Source: Zhengitettix transpicula (lineage: Eukaryota; Arthropoda; Insecta; Orthoptera; Tetrigidae). Taken from it: a stretch of DNA of 64,000 nt. Made by a program: the position numbers and the translations under genes. Below are positions 55,401-64,000 of the stretch, piece after piece (positions within the stretch are counted from its first letter, which is position 1; the number at the start of each line of letters is the position of its first letter). Location of the stretch: positions 7,811,587-7,875,586 of the forward strand of contig CM073591.1 of NCBI GenBank assembly GCA_037074705.1, read 5' to 3'. The notes under the pieces are model-generated. The model saw only the letters and a list, made by a program, of their open reading frames with translations, was not told the DNA's origin and made no database searches.

Positions 55401-57854
55401 TGAATGTCCGATTGATTACAGCTCATGAGGTCGACTTAGCGAAAGACCTCCCAGAGTTTGACATCGATATACATTGGGAGCCCGACATCATGGATCAGCA
55501 GCGGATGATGGATGCCGACAGCCGTCAGTTCGTGGTTCGCTTTCAGTTGGACCCGAGTCTTGAGCAGATGATCCTTATCACACACGACGGCTACTTCCTG
55601 CACTTCTTCTCTCCCATGGGCCTCACTCCCGTAAGGAAGCACGTTGTGTTCACCCTTGACGTCAGCGGCTCCATGAACGGGAGTAAGATACAACAGCTGA
55701 GGGAAGCATTTTCCTTTATCCTGGATGATCTTCTGCCCACAGACACATTCTCACTTATTCAGTACGAATCCTTAGTCAAGGTAGAGCTTTTTGTTCGGTT
55801 TGAGCATGACTCAAATCTCCAACATAAATACGCCAGTTTTGTGTCGTAGGTTTGGTCCGGTGGGAGTCAATGCCAGGACCTCGCCGAGACGTCCTCCACA
55901 AAGATCGCGGCAGTGAGTGACAGAGATGACGCCAAAGCCTGCGTCGCCCAAATGCGCGCCCGTGGAGGTGAGAATCTCATATCATGGTCGCCGATGTGGG
56001 GAAGTTTCACTAATTTGTTAGTTACTTTGTCGTTCGTGGTTTTCCACAGGCACCAACCTCATCGATGCTCTCGACCACAGCGTCCTGTCGGCGAAGACGC
56101 AACAAGCTCTGGGGGCCGAGGCCATCATCATCGCGCTCACCGACGGTAAACCCGACGGTGGCAGAAACAGCGCGCTGAAGCACTTCAAGGGCCGTGGCTT
56201 TAACGACGCTATGCTCTTTTGTCTTGGTCTGGGCGACGACGCTGACTTTGATTTGCTGAAGGAGTTGTCTTCCATGACGGGCGCCTTCGCCAGGAAGATC
56301 TACGTTGCCAAAGACACGGTGCCGCAGCTGCGCAACTTTTACAAGGCCATCGCCAGCGTCGTCCTCAGCAACATCAAATTCTCCTATGAGGGCGCTGCCG
56401 TCAGTAGTTATTTCCATTTTTACTAGTATCCGTTAGCCTAATTTAAGATTGGTCCAACCTTCAGTAACTATCTGGGGATGACAGCCACAGAATAGGGTTG
56501 ACAACCAGCCATATTGATGTTAAACTCCCGGCGTGGCTGAGTGGCATACGCCATGGTGGTGCAGTTTAATCCATTGCGGGTGTTGGAAAGGTTAAATTAT
56601 AGTAGTATGAGGTTATTAATTTATTTCCGTATTCAATTAAGAGTATACTCGTGTGATACTAAAGCATGCCAAAGTCTGATTACGCCGTCATATTTTTACC
56701 GTAGGACACGACGGACACGAACTTCAGGATGTTCATCAATGGTACCGACATCGTGGTGGCGGGGAAAGTCTCCCCGGGACAACAAGACTTGGTGACCAGT
56801 TTTAACAGCTCCCAGGGATCAGGTGTAGTTGGTCAGGGAAACGGCGAGATTGTGCGAGCTGACTTTGATAACGTTGAAAGACTGCGGGCGTTCCTCCAGG
56901 TGAAGCAGCAGATGAACAAGGACCGCGCCGCCGCCCTCAGAACGGCCCTCCAGGTCTGCAAAACCAAACCATTTGGTCGGTGCTGTTAAATCAGAACTGG
57001 TAGAAGTAAATATTTATCGTGACGTTGGTTTGCAGTATAAGTTCCTGACTCCACTGACTTCGCTGGTGGTGAACAAGCCCGGAGGCGCGACCGCCGTTGA
57101 CGTCACGCCCGTTATATTCAACGAAACTACTGGTAAGCTCTCACAACCTCCCTTTATTTCGTCCTCACCATTTTTAGTAACCGACCGCCTGTCCGTCTTT
57201 TACAGGAGGAACAGAGCCACCACCACCACAACCGAAACGTGAGTATTCCTCTGCCAATCTTTCGTGTAGACTCGTGCAGGAGTGACGTTGTTCATGTTCT
57301 TGTATTTCTCGCTGCAGTCTGCGACGTCTATAACGCGACGGCTCCCAGTGCCGATGTCATCAACGTGCCTTTCAACAACGGTGAGTTACGACCACCAGCG
57401 AGACACAGACTAATTATACACATGATGAATGTTGTCAACTCGTTTCAGGATACACCTTGACGGACTTGACGTGGTCCTGGAGCGACCTCAACGTGCTCAC
57501 GCAGCCCAAGGTGAGTGCACGACGGACTTTGGTCTGATCAGGACCATCCAGGGCTTTCATGTTGTGTTGTAACAGGGCGACAGCAACGCCGCGTTCGGCC
57601 CCTGCTGGACCTCGCAGCTAAAGACTGGCCACTGCAGACATCTCATCCACTGCGTGCTGCCCGTCTTCCTGAACAACCGCTCCAGGTTCGAGGCTGATCG
57701 CTGCACTCTACGCGATGGGTGAGTCCACTTGTCGGCGTCACTCAAGACCCGTCCATTCAGGAATTTTTCTTGACTTATACTCCGAACCGTCATTTACAGT
57801 CTCGTCGGCGTCTGCTGCCCTTACAGTCTGGTCCCGATGGTTCTGCCACAGTGA
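51379..57854 (+). CDS. Gene C: secreted ITIH-like protein with two VIT-vWA modules and C-terminal CLIP-like domain
   Basis: The gene has 21 coding exons and a predicted product of 1120 residues, the closest relative of gene B; exon 1 is almost identical between them. The domain order is the same: signal peptide 1-20, VIT-like module 1, vWA 1 with DTGDS and TGWSP in place of a metal site, VIT 2, vWA 2 with intact DVSGS (691-695) and TDGKP, ITIH-type [17 protein letters not shown], proline/glutamine linker, and six-Cys CLIP-like tail ending GVCCP. One cysteine of module 1 (position 115 in A and B, DKC) is serine here (DKS). That may unpair a disulfide partner. Intron 1 uses a GC donor as in B. 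The role is inferred to be extracellular ligand binding; whether it acts as a monomer or with A and B is unknown. Confidence 0.85.
52347..52530. repeat. Compound (TA)n / TGTAATATTTG microsatellite in intron 2 of gene C
   Basis: TGTAATATTTG alternates with (TA)n five times, forming a repeat of about 25-45 bp. It occupies the position of the 2.4-kb LTR-bearing insertion in gene B. Confidence 0.85.
52748..53020 (+). mobile_element. Ancient diverged FB copy in intron 2 of gene C
   Basis: GGTACATGAGGGACTTCCACC and TGATAACTTCCCTTTAATAAC match the diverged copy in intron 2 of gene B, at the homologous place. Confidence 0.5.
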
Positions 57855-58300
57855 CGTCTCGTATTACAACCCCCTAATTATGAAGAACCCACCTATTCGC
57901 CTTACCCTATTCCACGAAACATTCCTTGTTTATTGTTTGTCCAGTGCAGGTTTCGTCTCAGTCTTAAGTTTCCTTCGTGATTCATTATTTTCTACCACTG
58001 TACGCTCCTTTACCTTGTAAAAATAAATCTCTCAAAAATATTGTGTCTACTTCATGTATTTAATGGAAAATGTCCATGATCTGGGGGTTTTCAGCTTTCC
58101 TATATACGGTTGATGTTAAGGTAAGAGGGTAAAGATACTAAAAGCATCTAAAGAACCATGAGAAGTGACGATGTTGTTCACCGTGACTGATGTTCCACTG
58201 TTCCAGTCGTCCACTGTGTCGGGCTGATGCCTCGAAGCTTCTGGTTCGAGTGCTGTATCGTCATAAGTTGATCGTTCCAGAGCGATTGTATCATTTAGTC
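57855..58300 (+). terminator. 3' UTR/flank of gene C with poly(A) signal
   Basis: The start is shared with the 3' flanks of A and B (CACCTATTCGCCTTACCCTATTCC). AATAAA at 58022-58027 is the likely signal. Further on, 58180-58300 resembles the flank of gene A. Confidence 0.6.
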
Positions 58301-58429
58301 TTCGAACTTTCCTGTTGTTATTATTTTGAATCCTTGGGCCAATTTGACAACATGATCTAACGGAATTAATGAAGATGTTAGTAAAGTTATATGCCAACTG
58401 AAACAAGACCGTTTCTGGAGAAGCTGAGA

Positions 58430-58745
58430 GAGCTACATTTGGGGATGCCTCCTCCTCTCTCTCTCCGTTTTTGAACTACGGTCGCAACAAGCCGAGACCT
58501 GTTTTGAGAGGAGGTGTATGTTACCGGGGCCACAGGACTTGGACATACGGTAAGAGTTGTTTGCTGTACCCACCCATTGGAACAGTCGGCCAGCTGCCTC
58601 CTAAACTGGTTGAAGCACGGGAGAAAGGAATGCTGCGACCGCACAGCAAACTCCTCCCCGGCCCCTTTCGGAAGGGCGTGGGGAAAAGTACCTACTGACC
58701 GATCTACCTGATGCAGGTATTCTAGGGTTTGTCCTGCATCACTGT
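58430..58745 (-). mobile_element. FB transposon arm, truncated
   Basis: Inverted FB body from the tail segment (TTTGGGGATGCCTCCTCC) to CTAGGGTTTGTCCTGCATCAC. The head end is missing. Confidence 0.65.
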
Positions 58746-60152
58746 GGCCACCTTTTTTCGAATAATCGTATACCTGGACCCTGCATGCGAAAAATCGCAC
58801 AGTGTGTGGGGGCCTGGATCTAACAGCGGGGTCCCCTTGAGGGCGCTGGACTGGGGGGGGATGAGGTAGTGGTTGTGGGGGGGTTGGGGGCGGGGACGAA
58901 ATATTGACGACTGCATTTCGTAACGGAACCACAGGATCGCGCATCGTCAGTTCCTCAGGCACACCGTGGTGTTGGGAAACTCCGGTCCCCTCGGACCTTG
59001 CACAAGTTAGAACGAGAGTCGGTTACGAACAGCAGCAGCAACAACAACAACGTCAAGTATTCATAAGACTAGTCGGGAAACCTTTTTTTTTTTTTATTTT
59101 CCAACTACCAGTAACAAAGTTGCCAACTTTTGAATAATTAAATTCCGACCGTCAGGTGCCTGCGGCGGCTCCATGCAAATCAAGCAGGCTCGGTCCAGCG
59201 ACGACGGAAAGCGCGGGCAGAGAGAAACAGAGGGAGAACAGACACACACACACACACAAAAAAATATGCCCCCCCCGCTGCTGTGTCAGAATTACGGCCG
59301 ATAGGTGGAAAGATTTTTATTGGATTGTGTTAAAATGGTTTATTACAATACGCTATATAAATTCTTTTGCATTCCCGGAATACATACATATATATATTAA
59401 CGAGATATCACTCTCTGATGTTATTATCCAGCTTTTATTCCCGGCTGGAGGGGGGTTTCCCCAAACTGCGAAATGGAATACTGATTTTTTTTTGTTTGGG
59501 ACGATGGAGCGACGTTCGTCCACGTGATTACGTCACTGTACAGAGTGCGTCATTACGGACGTCATCAAAGTCGTCCTTGAAGACACAGCTTCATGCCAAT
59601 CACATATATATATTGTGATGAACGATCTAACAGTTTTAGATAAGGAAGGAATAGTTAAATCAACTTGCAATGATTTTCCCCACATTACTGCGTCAATTAA
59701 TGTAATAAACAATTAAAAGGGAGGTAAGAAAAAAAATTCACAGTAATATAATTTTAATTATAGAAAATAGTTAATTATAATTTAAATTTAATTAGTCTTT
59801 AATACCCCATTATACATAAATGCCGCGGCTTTAATGAGATTCTTGATACCTTCAGAGGCGCTTACAGGGCCCCTAACAGTTATACGAACCCGCAATGAAG
59901 TTTCAAACTTTATATAGAATATTACAAAATAATGACCAACCCCCTCACACTGACTCGAGAAATCTGACGGTAAGGAATCTTATACAAGGTTTACTGTGTA
60001 TTTTTGTACCTACCGGACTTAAGGGTTGTTCTGGTATCACGCTAAAACTTTCATCTCTACAAATTATTTTAACTTTTGAGTTTGTATTACAGACTTATTA
60101 AGGACCTTTTTAATTAAACAGCCCGTAGTATCACTCATGCTAGACATTTTAA
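58746..60152. other. Intergenic, nothing recognised
   Basis: Contains a CAG/CAA run near 59029-59052, a G-rich tract near 58851-58895 and a CA run near 59241-59258. (TA)n followed by TGTGATG lies at 59605-59620. No supported gene. Confidence 0.4.
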
Positions 60153-60862
60153 GCTCGTGACGCAGACTGGGACCAACCTTCTCTAGTCAGTTCGTGTCGC
60201 AGACTGTGACCAACCTTCTCTGGTCAGCTCGTATCGCAGACTGTGACCATCCTTCTCTGGTGAAGCTCGTGTCGCAGACTGTGACCAACCTTCTCTGGTC
60301 AACACGTGTCGCAGACTGTTAACCAACCTTCTCTGGTGAAGCTCGTGTCGCAGTCTGTGACCAACTTTCTCTGGTCAGCTCGTGTCGCAGGCTGTGACAA
60401 ACCTTCACTGGTCAGCTCGTATCGCAGACTGTGACCAACCTTCTCTGGAGAAGCTCGTTTCGCAGACTGTGACTAACCTTCTCTGGTCAGCTCGTATCGC
60501 AGACTGTGACCAACCTTCTCTGGTCAGCTCGTATCGCAGACTGTGACCAACCTTCTCTGGAGAAGTTCGTTTCGCAGACTGTGACTAACCTTCTCTGGTC
60601 AGCTCGTGTCGCAGACTGTGACCAACCTTCTCTGGTCACCTCGTGTCGCAGACTGTGACCAACCTTCTCTGGTCACCTCGTGTCGCTGACTGTGACCAAC
60701 CTTCTCAGGTCAGTTCGTATCGCAGACTGTGACCAACCTTATCTGGTGAAGCTCGTATCGCAGACTGTGACCAACCTTCTCTGGAGAAGCTCGTTTCGCA
60801 GACTGTGACTAACCTTCTCTGGTCAGCTCGTGTCGCAGACTGTGACCGACCTTCTCTGGTCC
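60153..60862. repeat. 37-bp minisatellite, about 19 copies
   Basis: The unit is GCTCGTGTCGCAGACTGTGA followed by CCAACCTTCTCTGGTCA, 37 bp. Variants end GGTGAA or GGAGAA and are 38 bp. Point variants recur in order (for example a TTTCGCAGACTGTGACTAACC type near 60455, 60568 and 60792), suggesting duplication of multi-unit blocks. Confidence 0.9.
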
Positions 60863-61499
60863 TTTTTAGTCGTCTGTTTTTCTGTTTCTTCAGTCACCGC
60901 ATTGTTTGTTATTATTCTGGCCTCTTCATTTCACCTTACCTCGTACTCTCGTCTACGTCACAGACAAATATCCGCAGTAGCGCTAATCTGTTAACTATGT
61001 TTTTCCATCAACCGTGTTTACTTCCGCCCTGATTACGTCATCACACACGTGTATTTATAAATATGTGGATAACAATACAATTATCATACGCTTTTTATCA
61101 ATTTGGAGGGGTGGGGGTAATCAATGGAGCGCACATAAAAACCCGTATCATCGGGGGAATTGTGGGATTTTATTTGTTTTTATCCCCACACGCGCCAATG
61201 ACGTAACGAGCCACTGGAGTGGGGAAATTTGCAGATAACTAATATATATTATCTCTGGGAATATTTTTATTGTGTTAATCGCTTTATCTGAAATTTTATA
61301 TGAGCGCCAAATTTATAAACGCGTCGTCCATTTAATCAATATTCTTTTGGGCGTTCCTTTCGACTGTTTCTTTAAATGATCGATTCAATTTCCGTATGAT
61401 TTATAAGATGGCGGCCCAACTAAATAATTTCTCGTGTCAGAGTTCAAACTTTACAGATGAAGAAGCTTTAAAACTCTTTTTTTAGAATAACAGACTTTA
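60863..61499. other. Intergenic, nothing recognised
   Basis: No repeat from elsewhere in the window and no supported exon. Confidence 0.35.
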
Positions 61500-61590
61500 A
61501 TTGCATGGGTAGAGATTTGAAAGGGGGGATGCGGAAGAGGAAGGTAGCCAGGGGTAACTAGAGCTCCCGGGATGTAGTTTATGGATAGAT
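61500..61590 (+). mobile_element. FB transposon fragment
   Basis: GATTTGAAAGGGGGGATGCGG, GGAAGGTAGCC and a GTAACTAGAGCTCCCGGG-like end match about 80 bp of the FB arm. Confidence 0.6.
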
Positions 61591-61639
61591 AACTGAACGC
61601 CATTTTGTAATAATGCTGTTATGAATGTTTCATCTTTGG

Positions 61640-61644
<5 letters not shown>

Positions 61645-61695
<51 letters not shown>
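61645..61695. repeat. (TA)n microsatellite
   Basis: About 50 bp of TA, followed by TGTGGTGTTCTC. Confidence 0.9.
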
Positions 61696-61954
61696 TGTGG
61701 TGTTCTCTTTAATATAATAATAAAAATTCCAACACGTTGGACCCAAGTTGTGTGGTTTCCGCATAAAAAAAATTAAATAAAGGAAGAAAATTAACAGAAT
61801 TTTACCTTGAATTATTTAAAGAGATAACAAAAGATTATTTAATTAAAAATTACAAATTAACAAATTTCCATATTTTAAGTGATCCTTTTAACCACAGAGC
61901 CGCTTATTTAGTCACGAGAATCCTCGGCTTGTCCCCAAAACTTGTCTCGAAAGC

Positions 61955-62815
61955 CATGACCACTGCAGTCAGGGCTCCAAAAAACACACACTGCCATGAC
62001 CACTCCGGTCAAGGATCCCAAAAAACACACACTGTCATGACCACTCCGGTCAGGCTCCAGAAAAACACTACCGTGAGCACTCGGGTCAATGCTCCCAAAA
62101 AAACACTGCCATGACCACTCCACTCAAGACTCCCAAAAAACACACCTTGACATGACCACTCCGGTCAGGCTCCAGAAAAACACTACCGTGAGCACTCGGG
62201 TCAATGCTCCCAAAAAAACACTGCCATGACCACTCCACTCAAGACTCCCAAAAAACACACCTTGACATGACCACTCCGGTCAAGGCAGCCAAAAAAACAC
62301 ACACTGCCATGAACACTCCGGTCAAGGCTCCCAAAAAACACACACTGCCATGACGACTCCGGTCAAGGCTCCCAAAAAACACACACTGCCATGACCACTC
62401 CGGTCAGGCTCCAGAAAAACACTACCGTGAGCACTCGGGTCAATGCTCCCAAAAAAACACTGCCATGACCACTCCACTCAAGACTCCCAAAAAACACACC
62501 TTGACATGACCACTCCGGTCAAGGCAGCCAAAAAAACACACACTGCCATGAACACTCCGGTCAAGGCTCCCAAAAAACACACACTGCCATGACGACTCCG
62601 GTCAAGGCTCCCAAAAAACACACACTGCCATGACCACTCCGGTCAGGCTCCAGAAAAACACTACCGTGAGCACTCGGGTCAATGCTCCCAAAAAAACACT
62701 GCCATGACCACTCCACTCAAGACTCCCAAAAAACACACCTTGACATGACCACTCCGGTCAAGGCAGCCAAAAAAACACACCCTGCCATGACCACTCCGGT
62801 CAAGTATCCAAAAAA
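61955..62815. repeat. About 40-bp minisatellite with 240-bp higher-order unit
   Basis: Units read CCATGACCACTCCGGTCAAG plus GCTCCCAAAAAACACACACTG-like sequence. A distinctive variant, CAGGCTCCAGAAAAACACTA, recurs near 62051, 62166, 62406 and 62645. The last three are about 240 bp apart, so a block of about six units was duplicated whole. Confidence 0.9.
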
Positions 62816-63424
62816 ATATTGGTACCGTAGTCAAAGATATTGTAAGGAATGTCAGTTGAGTATCACAGTAGAAAAAGGCATAGAAATCCTTTGCAGTGCT
62901 AATCCTGCGTTGAACTTTGCTACAGGAAAAGATAGAAGTGACCTGCAATATTCGTAACAGATAAGGGGGTTGAGTGGATTCTCGTCTCCCTTTGTCTCCC
63001 TCTCCCTCTCTCCTTATGCTAACAGAAGGTTTCTCAAGCTCCAGATTAATAATTTTTTTTGCCCCCAAGTGAAAACAAGAATCAACGTGTGTCTTGTTCA
63101 AATCTCCTTAACCGGAAAGGAAACCAATTTTCTCCGGAACAATTTCTTCCGTGGTATTTGTCTTCGGTAATGGATTTTACTACGCCTCGCGAAAGGAGGG
63201 GGGGGGAAGAGGTTCTCGCACCCACCGCTCCCCTAACCTACCATCCTTTAACTCTTCCCTCTTTAAGCAGGTTCCGCTGAGGCTGTATGACGCAAACACA
63301 CTGTTACGTTAATACACAATTAGGTGCGGCGGCGAACACACAACATCTTCAGGTCCATCTGGACTCTTTCTTCCCCTATCAGAACAGCGTTACTCTTAGA
63401 CATGTTAATATTCTCTGCCACACA
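62816..63424. other. Intergenic, nothing recognised
   Basis: Unique sequence with a G run near 63198-63208. No supported gene. Confidence 0.35.
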
Positions 63425-64000
63425 GACAAGTGACGTCACTCAGCGCCATGACGTCAGCCCCGTGTGTGCAGACAGCAACATGCGTGTATTTGCGGCCATT
63501 TTGAATGGATTGCTAAAACAAGATCATGCGTTGGAAAGAGAATTAAATTCTCGACAACCTTTACTCCGTGACTAATGACGTCACTGGCGGCCATTTTGCA
63601 GATATCAGCACTAGAAATACGACAACTTGCATTCTCTTCGAAGACGCCGTGACTTTGACGCAGGATTTCTCCCACTTCCTTGGACCTGATTCCGTCCTCG
63701 AGTCCACCATCACATGCAGAATTTTATCCTCTACAATTCATCCCTGAACATTATTTTCACAAAAACGCTTCATTCTTCTGCAATCAGCGGAAAACTGAAG
63801 AGAGGAACCAAAATGTCGTGGTTTTTACGCTCACAAAATCTTTCCCTCCAAGGCGTTTTTAGTAGGAAAACTTTGGTTTTTTTTTCACTAATGGCCACGA
63901 CATGTACAAAGGTGGGGGTAAAAAATATCAGCGTTTCAAATAATGTCTATATTCTTTTGCACGGAAGCAAAGAATAGCAAGAAGAACGTGACGTCACTCT
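63425..64000 (-). repeat. 562-bp repeat unit, inverted, at the right edge
   Basis: Reverse orientation of the unit at 8501-9430. It has GTGACGTCACTCAGCGCC, the CCATCACATGCAGAATTT block, the reverse of the TTCGCTGATAGCAG opening near 63780, then the segment matching 8860-9060. It may continue past the window. Confidence 0.8.

Larger units (their letters stand above)
51379..57854 (+). other. Exon map of gene C
   Basis: Coding exons: 51379-51704, 51784-51934, 53329-53413, 53526-53665, 53731-53928, 53996-54083, 54158-54513, 54659-54822, 54899-54997, 55067-55205, 55274-55361, 55422-55780, 55850-55967, 56050-56399, 56705-56953, 57036-57132, 57206-57238, 57318-57380, 57449-57510, 57576-57718, 57800-57854. 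Lengths equal those of gene B exon by exon, total 3363 nt. Intron 1 is GC-AG (donor at 51705-51706). All other junctions are GT-AG. Confidence 0.85.

Noticed and set aside
60153..60862. CRISPR-like periodicity of about 37 bp
   Set aside because: Units are head to tail with no unique spacers, and the genome is eukaryotic. It is a minisatellite.

Overview
The window is eukaryotic, repeat-rich and intron-bearing, and is most likely from an arthropod, probably an insect. The evidence for an arthropod is indirect. The three genes end in a six-cysteine module with the spacing of a CLIP domain, a fold known mainly from arthropods. They are related to the inter-alpha-trypsin inhibitor heavy chains (ITIH; VIT plus von Willebrand A domains). 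Helitron, Tc1/mariner-type MITE and LTR remnants surround them. I cannot name the species.

Region 1, 1-30200, holds no gene I can support. It is a mosaic of satellites (1401-2128, 3551-5045, 5740-7760, 8501-9915, 10735-11510, 14840-16262, 18280-19400), a long purine-rich stretch (12060-13500), CT-rich minisatellites (22540-23165, 27030-28371), a short MITE, Helitron remnants and several copies of a foldback DNA transposon (called FB here). The long open frames inside the CT and GA tracts come from the low-complexity sequence.

Region 2, 30212-57854, is the interesting part. It carries three complete, head-to-tail paralogous genes on the + strand: A (30306-37302), B (41738-50476) and C (51379-57854). 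Each has 21 coding exons with the same phases. Every junction is GT-AG, except intron 1 of B and C, which is GC-AG. The predicted products (1116, 1120 and 1120 residues) are secreted. They contain a signal peptide, VIT-like module 1, a vWA domain with a broken metal site, a second VIT domain, a vWA domain with an intact DxSxS metal site, the ITIH segment that follows vWA, a proline-rich linker encoded by a tiny exon, and a C-terminal CLIP-like domain. Exons 1-7 and 8-14 match in order and phase, so the VIT-vWA half was duplicated inside the gene before the whole gene was triplicated. B and C are the closer pair. The introns hold LTR, foldback and microsatellite insertions that differ between copies.

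Region 3, 57855-64000, again lacks genes. It holds the 3' flank of C, a truncated FB copy, a 37-bp minisatellite (60153-60862), a second minisatellite with a 240-bp higher-order repeat (61955-62815), and at the right edge an inverted copy of the satellite seen at 8.5-9.9 kb.

How the genes work is inference. They are probably haemolymph or matrix proteins. The intact second vWA could bind ligand through a divalent cation, the degenerate first vWA may be structural, and the CLIP-like tail may dock to partners in protease or clotting cascades.
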